This document shows, in pieces, positions 44,631 through 55,100 of a DNA stretch of 64,000 nucleotides; position 1 is the stretch's first letter; each line of letters opens with the position of its first letter. The position numbers were made by a program, and so were the translations under genes. Source of the stretch: Aedes albopictus (taxonomy: Eukaryota > Arthropoda > Insecta > Diptera > Culicidae); NCBI RefSeq assembly GCF_035046485.1, contig NC_085136.1, forward strand, positions 326,024,175 to 326,088,174, given 5' to 3'. Under the pieces are notes generated by a model. The model worked only from the letters and a program-made list of their open reading frames with translations, made no database searches and was not told the DNA's origin.

Positions 44631-44964
44631 TTTCGGCAGCTATATTAAAAATTAGAAATTAGCAATAAACTTGATCAAAATCGCCTAAAACTTTGTATGA
44701 GTGAAGCAATAAAAATTTCGGTTTTTGTTGAATAACTGGAAATCCTATGGATATTTTTCAATAGTTTTTTGTGCAGATTATAAAAAGAAGGAACATCTCT
44801 CTGTTATCAAAGACTTTGATAGTTTTTATTATTATTTCTGTGAGATATTGGCTATTGCTAATTTTTGCCGTTTCAGTGCGCGTTAATATTTTAGTCTTTG
44901 ATTTCCCATGAAACCCACTGAAATGTCATGAAATATCTTGAACCCCCTTATAAATACTCCTGAG

Positions 44965-45240
44965 CTTGAGCTTGATTGACCGCCCGCAGTTGCTACTCCA
45001 GTGTCGCCAGGCCAGATTCACTCTCACGAGGGACCAATGAGATATGTAGCTGCTTGGGGCCAACAGGCATGTTCAATGTGTGAGTATTGATGATCTTCAA
45101 TTTTTAGGCGACTGTGGCACCTGCACTTCAAGCTGAAGGTCAATGTGGGGATGGGGATGGGGGATGGGGAAAGTGATGATTACAATCGCTTGTTGCCAAC
45201 AGGCAGTTGAGTGCTCTGCGTCTGCCTAAGGTCATGCGGG
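44965..45240. repeat. unclassified dispersed repeat-like block
   Basis: Starts GAGCTTGAGCTTGATTGACC and continues GCCCGCAGTTGCTACTCCAG, with a GGGGATGGGGATGGGGGATG tract. The complexity and sharp edges suggest a dispersed element; no inverted ends found. Confidence 0.4.
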
Positions 45241-45319
45241 GTGCCAGAGTGTTGTTGGTAAATGCTTATTTTTGGGATAGGGGTTCACGCATTGGTGTGT
45301 GGATGCCAAGGGTGAACCC

Positions 45320-47010
45320 ATACAACCAGATATCGCATAAGGATGTACGCTGTACATCGTATAAAGTACTATTTTTGCTCACTATCGCATATGGCCGAGG
45401 GGCACTTTTCATCGCATATGATGTTATTGTTTGAACTTATTGCGATGTATCTGGTAAAATCATATAAGAGTGCAAATTAATTTTTATAATGTATGAGTAC
45501 ATCGTAGTAGCCGATATTCTGATGTTTTATTGCGACAAACTTTACTTATTCGTAAAAGAGTTCGAGCGGACTCGCAGAGTGTCAACTGAATTCGCATAAT
45601 GGAGCACTGCGATGATTATACGACTTCGCTTGATACTGTTCTTATTATGTCAGTTAAACTCGCATTGGTGTACAAACTAAATCGCATAAAAGAAAAATAA
45701 ACTCCTTGAAATGTGCATACACACTCGCATAACCTAGAATCGTTAACGTTGGTATTTTACGATGTGATATGTGATAACAATGAAAGAGGAGCTTTTTGAG
45801 GGCCAAAAAGCTAAAAGAAAGCTAACAGTTATCATTATAATTACAAAAGAAGGTACAAAGTCATCATTTTTGTTTTGTTGATCTGATAACACAGCGTAAC
45901 AAAAAATAACTTTTGGTCTGTCTCAAGAGCAAACTTATGTGTCTCTGATAGGCCGCTGAATCTGAATCCGGGCTCAGATTTGCTCCAACACGTCACAATT
46001 TTGAGCTATACCTCAATTTATAGGGCAAAATATGCGATTTTGAGCTTTTTTGACTGCAAGCCATTAAGCACGGAAATATTTTTTTAAGCAATCAAAAGGT
46101 TAATTGGTCAATTAACATCTAAATTAACAACTCATGCAAAATATTTCATTTTACCAAATCGATTTTGATAGTTTTAAGCGATTTATGTTAGGGACGATAT
46201 GTCCCATACAAGTTACCCTCCAAAAGTTGCATGCAAGTTTTCATACTAACCAAAAATGCTTAAATCTATCAAATTTGATTAGGTAAAACGAAATATTTTC
46301 CATGAGTCGTTAATTTAGATGTTAATTGACCAAATGGCCTTTTGATTGCTCAAAAAAAATATTTCCATTCTTAATGGCTTGCAGTCAAAAAAGCCCAAAA
46401 TCGCATATTTTGCCCTATAAATTGAGGTATAGCTCAAAATTGTGACGTGTTTGAGCAAATCTGAGCTCGGATTCGGATTCAGCGGTCCAAAAACCTTCGA
46501 AGACACATAAGTTTGCTCTTGAGACAAAAAAATGTTGCGTTGTGTAACTAACAATGGGTGGTGCTAGCTAGAGAGGGGTAGTGTTAACTATGTGGGAAAT
46601 TACGCTTCTTCATTTTGAGCTCCAGATAGCTTGTCGAACACGTACAGCGCAGGGAAACCAAGTGCATTCCAACAAACACTGAAGTGAGTTAAAATGTCAT
46701 GACAATTAATCAGTGTGTTTCATAAGTGGTGTTTGGTGTTAAGTGTGAAGTGTGGCTCGAAAATCCAAGGGTTCTAAGATCGATACTGAGGTGACAAACA
46801 TTCTTTTTTTTCGAATAATATTAAGTCGCATAAGATGCTATATTACGTCGCAAAAGTGCACACCGTGCATCGCACAAGATATCGCCTGAAGTCGTTTAGC
46901 GTTATTATTTTTCCGTCAATGCACGTATAGTGCCTCCACTTTTGTACGCATAAGGCACTTTTACTGCATCTTATGCGATGTAACTTTACCGCATAAAAGT
47001 ACGTATAACA
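45320..47010. repeat. TCGCATAA-rich element with nested foldback
   Basis: Words TCGCATAA / TTATGCGA and CGCATAAAAGTAC recur on both sides of the foldback at 45888-46558, in mostly opposite orientation at the two ends, so the outer sequence may be one TIR element. Boundaries are approximate. Confidence 0.5.
45888..46558. mobile_element. foldback MITE with arms of about 300 bp
   Basis: The left arm from about 45890 and the right arm to about 46557 are complementary over most of their length (for example CTTATGTGTCTC against GACACATAAG, and AGGGCAAAATATGCGATTTT against its inverse). The centre is near 46215. The arms differ by roughly 5-10 percent. Confidence 0.8.
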
Positions 47011-47029
47011 TGAACATAAACTTCATTAT

Positions 47030-47475
47030 ACATGCAAATTGATTGTCTGGGAAGTGATATATTGTATGGAAACTACTGTGAAGTGGCACAGTTTGCTTGG
47101 TTGCATAACTTGTGGGCGTTATATGATACATTTACACTGTGCTGTGAAAGTTGGATGGAAGGAACACGTTTTTGCCTTTCTCGTACACTAAGTGTACTGA
47201 AAAGGCTATATGTTCACTCCAAAAATGACTTTTTGATGGAAGGCCTGGAGGGTCGAGTCACATATTCCAATCCACTCAGTTCGACGAATTGCGTTGATGT
47301 CTGTGTGTGTATGTATGTGTGTGTGTATGTGTGAGTATGTACATATGTGTACAAAAAAAAACTCAAATCACTTTTTGGCAGTGAACCTCAACCGATTTTA
47401 ATAACCGATGGTTCATTCGACGCGGAATCCGGTCCCATTATTTCCAATTGAAAATGGTTTATATCTGTTCAGTTG
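47030..47475. repeat. dispersed repeat with TG/TATG microsatellite
   Basis: GGAAGGCCTGGAGGGTCGAG and CCACTCAGTTCGACGAATTG lead into a TGTGTGTATG microsatellite (about 47299-47352), then AACCTCAACCGATTTTAATA. It reads as the 5' part of the unit family that continues in the satellite downstream. Confidence 0.5.
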
Positions 47476-49290
47476 TTCCGGAGTTATGGCCATTTAGGTG
47501 TGACGGACCGGTACCCCAGAAAGGGGTTAGGTATGAAAATGCTACAAAACCAAGTATGCGACACATCAGACCGTGGCTTTTTCGATAACCTGACAAACGG
47601 TAAGCAGAAAAATAGTCTCAGGCCATATCTCAGGCAGTGTTCCGAAATCGGTTCCGGATGTCCCGCCAGAAGTGGCAAAATATAAAAGTGAGCCAAACCC
47701 ATGCATGCGACACATGAAATAGCGGCTTTTTCGATAACCTGCACAAAATAGCCTTAAATCCAACAGAGACTACCGGTAGTGTTCCGGAACCGGTTCCGGG
47801 TGTCCCGCCGGAAGAGGCCAAAAATACAAGTGAGCCATACACATGCATGCAACACATCAAATGGCCGCTTTTTCGATAACCTGATGAAAAATAAGCAGGA
47901 AAATAGTCTTAGACTTTATCTGAACTGGTAGTGTTCCGGAACCGTTTCCGGGTGTCCCGCCAGAAGTGACCAATATAAAAGTTAAATCACAGCTTTCCCA
48001 AAACCTGATAAACGGAAAGCAGGAAAATAGTCTAAGACCATATCTGAACCAGTGATGTTCCGGAACCGGTTCCGGATGTCCTACCGGAAGTGGTGAAATA
48101 TAAAAGTAAACCAAACTCATGCATGCAGTGGCCTTTACGATAACCTTATGAATGGTTAGCAAGAATATAGGCTCAGACCACACTAGAAGCTACCGCTAGT
48201 GTTTCAGAATATTTCTGGTGTTCCGCTGAAAGTGCTCAAATATAAAAGTGAAACACACCCTTGCATTCAACACATCCAATCGCGGCACTTTAGATAAACG
48301 GCTGGCAATAAATCATATTTGGGACAACCGGAACCGGTTCCGGATATCTCGTAGAAAGTGATCGTATGTAAAAGAGAACCAAACCAATATTCATGACACA
48401 TCAGACGGCTTTTTCGATAACCTTTTGAACGGTTAACAGTTAAAAAGTTCAGATCATATTCGGGAAAACTAGTAATGTCCCGGAATCGGTTCCGGGTGTC
48501 CCTACAGAAGTGGTCAAATGGAGAAGGGAACTTAAGCTTTACATGCGACACATCAAATCTCGGCTTTTTCGATAACCTGATGAACGGTTTTCAGAAAAAA
48601 AAAAAAATAGCCGCAGATCACATTAGAGACTATCGGTAGTGTTCCACAACCGCTTTCGGATGTCCCGCCGGAATTGGTCAAATGTAAAAATGACCCAAAC
48701 TTGGTACATAAAATCGCTTTTTTCAGTAAGCTGAACCTTATTCGTTCAATAAGAAAATAGGCACAGTTCACGTAAGTTACAACCAGTAGTGTTACTAGTT
48801 GCGGGTGTTCCGCTGGAAGTTATCAAATGTAGCAGTGAATCAAACCTATCCATACGGCCAGGCCCGGGCACATAAATGACCGTAAAGGGAGGGGTTTTTC
48901 CCAATTCCGGCAAAAGGCGAAGGGGCGCCTAGTGTATGAAGCATCGGTAATGGGGGGAGGAGTTAACACCAAACCTCCTCCCTGCCTCGCCCGCCTTGTG
49001 CACGGGCTTGCATACGGCATATAAATAGCGGACTTTTCGATAACCTCATGAACGGTTAGCATGAAAACAGGCTCAGACCACATTTAAAACTCCTGGTAGC
49101 GTTCCCGAATCGGATCCGTGTGTCCCGCAGAAAGTGGCGATACTCATGCAAGCCCATGCATGGGACACATCAAACCGTAACTTTTTGATAAGCTGATAAA
49201 AAAATCAGCAAGAAAATAAGCTCAGAACACATTAGAGACAACCGGTGGTATTGCAGAAGCAACGTTGGGTGCTTCGCCGGAATTACGAAA
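47460..49290. repeat. tandem array, about 145-bp unit, about 11 copies
   Basis: TTTTTCGATAACCTG recurs near 47580, 47730, 47872, 48137, 48413, 48568 and 49035, with decayed forms between. Each unit also has a CGGTTCCGGATGTCCCGCCG-like segment and CATGCATGCGACACATCAAA. A 152-bp hAT MITE interrupts it. Short minus-strand frames are repeat artefacts. Confidence 0.85.
48859..49010. mobile_element. 152-bp hAT-like MITE with perfect 8-bp duplication
   Basis: CATACGGC flanks both sides exactly (48851-48858, 49011-49018). Ends CAGGCCCGGGCACA and TTGTGCACGGGCTTG are inverted repeats with two differences. It sits inside one unit of the 145-bp satellite. The perfect duplication suggests a late insertion. 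Confidence 0.85.
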
Positions 49291-49514
49291 GTCTTATATT
49301 TTCAGTTCTGCCCCTACGTTGAACATAAGTGCCATCAATTAGTTTCCCAATTCGATGATGACTTTAATGTAATTCTTGCCTTTCTAAATAAAGTATTCGG
49401 GAACATTTCGACTTGCGTCGACGGAAAGATCATTAGTACATATTCGTCGAGAAAGGCGCTATCACCACTAGGTGGATTAATCTGATTTTTTTTTCAATTC
49501 GTTTCTAGCTCTAG

Positions 49515-49690
49515 CGATGGCTAAGAAAAAAGGTTTAAACATGAGATGTATATGTAGAGAAGAGAGCATAGAGAAAGACGATTGAAAGATACAATGTAGG
49601 AGGAAAGGTACGAGGCAGAGATTGAAACCTGGACCTTCTCCATATAAATTAGAGCAGTAACCATTAGACTACCAAGTTTGTCTATCCTCT
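49515..49690 (-). mobile_element. probable tRNA-derived SINE (third family)
   Basis: On the minus strand a tRNA-like head CTTGGTAGTCTAATGGTTAC (box A) is followed by GGTTTCAATCTCTGCC (box B), then a body running to AGAAAAAAGG-type sequence. The target duplication is not clear. Confidence 0.5.
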
Positions 49691-50279
49691 CAGAAATCCC
49701 CCTGATACCTAATCAATTTTCCTTTAACTCCAGTAAAACTCTCTGAATCTACTGAAATGATCTGAAATTTACTGAAACTTGAAATAAATCAGTAAATAAT
49801 ATGGGACTAAAGTAACCTTCTCTTCTACTTTTCTAAGCCTACTGAAGATTCCCGAAGTCCACAAAACTCCTTTGAAATCCCCAAGGCAAGTTTTAAAAAG
49901 CCCTAAAACCTTTATGAAATCCCTCTGAAGCTCTCCTCAATGTCCCTTTTTTTAAGAGTAGACTCTCTGTGAAACTACTTTGGAAACGCGACCAAATTAC
50001 TTTGAATGTTGTTGAATATTCTACTCAAGGGAATTTTAGAAAAAAAATCTGAAACAGGAGCAGAAGTTCTCTGGAAAATATATCAATAAATATTTCTGAA
50101 AATAGCTTAATTATAGAACACTTTTGCAAGAATGTTCGATAAAGTTGAACGTGCAGATAATGTCAAAACAAACTAGAAATTTACCACACCGATGCCATTG
50201 CCCTTAAACCCGTGAGATATCGCCAAAGCAAACCCCAATCTATATCGATATCTCAGGAAGTGCCCAAATTTATCTTATC
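49691..50279. repeat. degenerate repeat and AT-rich sequence
   Basis: 49690-49940 carries CCTGAAACT / CTTTGAAATCCCC words. The remainder up to the cv-c first exon is AT-rich with no gene. Confidence 0.5.
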
Positions 50280-50512
50280 GCACCACCAGAAACAAAATCA
50301 AAACATTTCTCGGCCGTTCTTCTCTCGAGCCGAACTTTTCGATATCAGTCTTCATTTGACCATCCAACCGTGTACCTAGGAAACATACCGACCCGTTCAA
50401 ATCACAAAAGGCGCGACCGCTAATCCGCAAAGATTCCGTCAACCCTGTCATGTGATTGCGACATTTTTCGCTCTCAAGTCAGTGTCAGTGAAAATCACCA
50501 GCCATTGCAGAA
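50280..50512 (+). promoter_or_regulatory. cv-c: putative promoter / 5' UTR of the cv-c large first exon
   Basis: Repeat-free sequence directly upstream of the ATG. GTCAGTGTCAGTG at 50479-50490 contains two overlapping insect initiator-like TCAGTG words about 25-32 nt before the ATG. No TATA box lies about 30 bp upstream of them. The start-codon context is GCAGAAATG. A splice acceptor is not evident, so a transcription start nearby is more likely than an upstream UTR exon, but this is inference. Confidence 0.4.
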
Positions 50513-52187
50513 ATGATGGCCGACCAGCAGCGCTACCCGGTGGCCGAGCGGAACCGCCGTGCCAAGATGCGCTTTCTCGAAGGCATGAAGACCTACTACG
50601 AAGGCAAACGGAAGACTTCGGTCGAATCGCTCCAGTCGGAGTCCGCCAAGAGTGTGGCCTCCGCGGTGGTGCCGAAGGTGGATCTGACCGTACCGGGGAC
50701 ACCGGTTTCATCGCGGTATCTGCGACTGAGACGCGAATCGGAATCGCAAGAGGTGGAGGTTGCGCAGGTGGAACCGGTGCCACTGCCGAGTGAGTTCGTT
50801 GTGAGCAGTTTGGTGATTGATAAGTTCCTGAAGGATATGAAGGGTTTGGGGGGAGAGGTGGATGGACACGAGCGGCACGCTGAGGTGGTGAATTTGAATA
50901 GCGATGGATCGGAGGAGGAGGAGAAGGAGGAGTCGAAGGTGGATGGAGACGTGGCAGAGCAGTACTTCAAGGAATCGGAGCAGAAGCACACGTATCATAG
51001 GACGTTCAGTGAAGCGGTGCAAACGTTGCACAGTTCGGAGGTCAAGAGCCCTGTTGTGAAGAGGTATTTCGAAGAATCTTCGGCAAAGCATACGTACGCG
51101 AGGGATTTCAACGAAGCGGTTAACGAGTTGAATCCAGCTGTGCTGGAAGATGACCCTCTGAGAAATGACTCGGCAAAAATCACCAAGGGGTACAAATCGT
51201 CAGTACCGGGAACACCGATCAGCTCGAAGCATCTAGATAGGTACAAAAAGCGAAATTACATAAGCGATTCCTCGGACGATGAAGACGAAGACGATACGAC
51301 GGACAATCGCAACAAGTCGAGTCTGGCCGATCCGTTGGATAAGTTCATCAAAGAAATGGAAGCATTGAAGGCAGAAAAGCCTGACTTGAGCAAGGTGAGC
51401 AATCGGCGCGACAATCCGTTTTCAGTAGACGAGTACTTGAATGCTTCGGAGACGAATAAAAGCTATGCCAGAACGTTTTCTGAGGCAGCGCAAACTCTGT
51501 ATTCTACTGAAGTGAAAGACCCGAACATAAAGGATTACTTTGAACAATCTGAGGCGAAGAAGACATTCCGCAGAGAGTTTTCCGAGGTGTATCAAGAAAT
51601 CAAACGGGAAGAGCCGCCATTGCATCCGGTGAAACCGGAAGTCGTCGAGCAGGTTGAGCAGAAGAAGGATACCGAAAAAGTACCAGAGCGTTACGAATCC
51701 CTGGAACAGTTGCTGGGAACATTCGTTCCACCCAAAATTGAGAAGAAACCAGTTTTGAATGACTTCTCGGTCAATTCTTATATGACTTCATCAGATGCAA
51801 ATAAATCCTATGCCAGAAGCTTTTCCCAAGCTGTGCAAACTCTGCACACAACTGACGTCAAGGATCCATCTGTCAGAGAATACTTCGACCAGTCAGTGGC
51901 AAAAAATGCCTTCCGAAGGGAATTCTCCGAAGTTTACCGAGAAGTGGACATGAAAGAGATTGCACGTGACATTCCTCCTTCCAAGTCGGCGTCATCTGAC
52001 CAGCAGCAGAAAGATAACAAACAAAGCGAAAATCCAATTTCTCGCTCCAATGCCGCTGATGGATTACCACCAGTAGATGTTCCGCAAAAGCACCTACCGC
52101 AGAGAAGTATCTCCGTGCCCGGAACTCCCATCAATTCGAGAAACCCAAGGGAGAAGCCACCACGCTCCGTCGAAGCAAAACCAGAAA
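50513..52187 (+). CDS. cv-c: cv-c large alternative first exon (repeat module region)
   Basis: The exon opens with MMADQQRYPVAERNRR (a second ATG follows at once at 50516). It encodes about 558 acidic, probably disordered residues. Six related segments of about 25 residues lie at about 151-172, 185-206, 308-332, 342-364, 423-445 and 457-479, with the pattern Y-F/L/M-x-x-S, then (K/N)-(K/N/H)-(S/T/A)-(Y/F)-x-R-x-F-(S/N)-(E/Q). They are arranged as three pairs joined by (E/D)VK-(S/D)P. The motif V-P-G-T-P-(I/V)-(S/N)-S-(R/K) occurs three times (about 60, 231, 535). The donor AAA/GTACGT at 52188 gives phase 1 and joins to the SAM exon as PEKIEAIEACRW. If the donor is not used, the frame continues to 52537. 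I do not recognise the module family. Confidence 0.65.
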
Positions 52188-55100
52188 GTACGTATGCCAA
52201 AACTGAGGTTCTGCTCAGTCCTCGACTGCAACAGCGCAAGCAGCGAGGTTTGTTCAACGTCGAACACTACTTTGCGGCCAGGCTGTTCCGTCGGGCTCGG
52301 AGCGTCACCGACGATCCGGAATCCAGCCGAAACGGTGGTGCTGGTGGCCTAAACGATGATAAGCTTTTCTCTCTTGCAGGAGATGGCGAAGTGACGGCGA
52401 AGGTGGGCAGCCAGTCGGAGATGTCAGCGGTGGAGCATGCGGACAATACGGCTTCTGCTGCGGTACGAGGTCGTGCAGTGTCGGCCGCCGAGAACAACAT
52501 GGACAAGGCGTTTTGGATGAGCTTTGGGTCATCGTAGAGGGGAGTTGTTGAAGTCGGTACTTGTTAAGTTGTTTTTGATTGCTGAATAAAGGAAATTTGT
52601 TGACTTGTGTCTTTTTCATGTTGAAAGAAACATCCTTCAGTTTAGCATAGCAGTAGTTGCCAATAGGATCGGTAGAGAGTTTAGAATAACGACTTTGTAT
52701 TTCTCGTTTCAGAAATTGAGGCCATCGAAGCGTGTCGATGGCTCCGGGCTGCCGGTTTCCCGCAATATGCCCAGATGTATGAGGGTAAGTACTTCACAAC
52801 TTCTGTTATAGATCCGCAATGCAACGTTCAACATCTTCCAGATCACCAGTTTCCGATCGAAATCAATGACGTCGCCAAGGATCACCCGTTTCTGGAGAAC
52901 GACCCTCTGCAGTCGCTCTACCGGCGGCTACAAACGCTGAATCGTTGCGCAAACATGCACATCGATACGCACCAGCATTCGCATCCGCCGAAGCCGAACG
53001 AAGACTCGGATGACGATAGCTGCGCCCTCTCGGAAGCGTGGACTTTCGCCCACAACAGCCGAAGGTGGTCCCGAGTGGAGGATGCCGCTGGATTGGTCAG
53101 CGTGATCAAGCAGAAGCATTCCAACAAGAGCGACGTCAGCACGGTCAACGAGACCGATTCGGCGGACGAGTCGTCCAAGAGCGGTTCGAAGACTACGACT
53201 ACGGACGACAAGGAAAACTGGGGTAACGATGGAGTGACGTTGAGCATTCTATCCGACAGCGATCAACAGGACGGTCCCGTTAGGCTACGGAGAACAGGCA
53301 GCGAACGGCTCAAGGATGGCGCCAAAGCACTTCTGCGGCGAGTGGAATCGATCAAGTCTCGTCGACGGAAGCGGCAGAATCGCGACGGACTCATCATCTG
53401 CGGACCGCATTCTTCGAGCTTATCACCCAGTCACCACAACATAGATGACTTGAAACATATCGATGTGATGTCTTTCTCCAATCCCTCATCCCCTAGAACT
53501 TCGGCGGCTGACCACCGAAGGGACAACACCCTCGGAACCAATGAAATTGTATCGAACCTTCTGTCACCCTACACTCTTAGTCCTTTCGGGCACATGGTGG
53601 ATGATAACAATAAAAAGGAACACAAACGTAGCACCAATAGATCTAGTCCGTTGCACTTTTTCATTCAGCTGCAGGAGGCGAAGTCCGGTGATGACTCGTC
53701 CTCCATCTGCAGCGAAGACAGCCAGGATTTAAACACCGGCTACTTCGCCGGAAGGGTTGTGAAAACTCCTAGCAAGAAGTATCCTAAGGCTAAGAAACTG
53801 CTGCGCAATAAAGTGACCGCTGATGACTCCGGGGCGCTTTCGGATTCGGAGTATCAGTCTAAGTTAAGGCGAGCTAAGGTATCTAGTGATTTGAAGGAGA
53901 CTAGCAGCAATACACTTCAGGTTTCAAAACTGAATCGGGGAGGTTCGTTGAACTTGGGGAAGAACTCCAAGCGTTACCGAGATGCATTCCATAATCGTTC
54001 GATGAGAGTGGCAAAGACCAGCGACGAGAAAGGTGGCGACGACCGGAAGCGCACGATCGTCGCAAGGTGGCACAGCTTCCAGCAACCGAAGACCTCGGAA
54101 GGTCGTCGGATGGGCATTGTAGACTTGAAGGATGACGGAGCCAGAGACAAAGGGAACTACTCGACCGGAACCAGCATCGTGGAGATGTCCTGCGGACAGT
54201 TGCTGGTGGTACGGAAACTGGCTCTGGTCACCCTGACAGGCTACATGGAACGCTACTGCCCAACGCATCGGTCCGGCTGGAATTGGGATCTGCCAAAGTT
54301 CATCAAACGAATCAAAACACCAGACTATAAAGATAAGAAAGTATTCGGAATACCCCTAGTCCACAACCTGCAAAGATACGGCAATACTCTACCGGAGATA
54401 ATCCAGATGGCGCTGACCTGGCTGGAGCTGAACGCCCTGGACCAGGTGGGATTGTTCCGCAAACCGGGCGTCAAGTCACGAATAGCGAAGCTGAAATCCA
54501 CCATCGAGTCCGGAAACAACGTATCGAACCGGATGGATGTCTTCGATGACCACCACGCGTACGACGTCGCGGACATGATGAAGCAATATTTTAGAGAGTT
54601 ACCAGATCCGCTGCTGACGGCGAAGCTATCGGAGACCTTCGTGGCGATATTTCAGTGTATGTTGAACTCAGACACAACCCCCATTTCTGTTTGTTACAAT
54701 AACCATTCCATTCTAGATCTTCCAATTGAGGTGCGATCGGAGGCGGTGCAGTCGGCGATTCTCCTACTGCCGGACGAGCATCGGGAGGCGTTGTACACCC
54801 TACTCACGTTCCTGGAGAAGGTCACGAGAAACGCGTGTCAAAACCAGATGACGGCAAACAATCTCGCCGTCTGTTTGGCACCGTCGCTGTTTTACTCAAT
54901 TTCCGGCAACAGGTTTGTCCCAAACTCGATCTCCATTCAAGAAAGAACACCTTAACCACCCATCCCAAATCGTAGGTCATCCACAGCGTCTCCACGGCGA
55001 AAGAAGGGCGCCACCGGTCAACCGGACGAGAAGGAGCTGTCGGAAACTCGGGCATCCCACGATTGCCTGTCGTATCTGATACAGCACTACCGGACGCTGT

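Noticed and set aside
52785..52841. Coding read-through of the 57-bp segment between the two SAM exons
   Set aside because: The frame is open, but removing GTAAGT...CTTCCAG gives MYEDHQFPIEI, the conserved SAM sequence; the inserted residues match nothing in the family.
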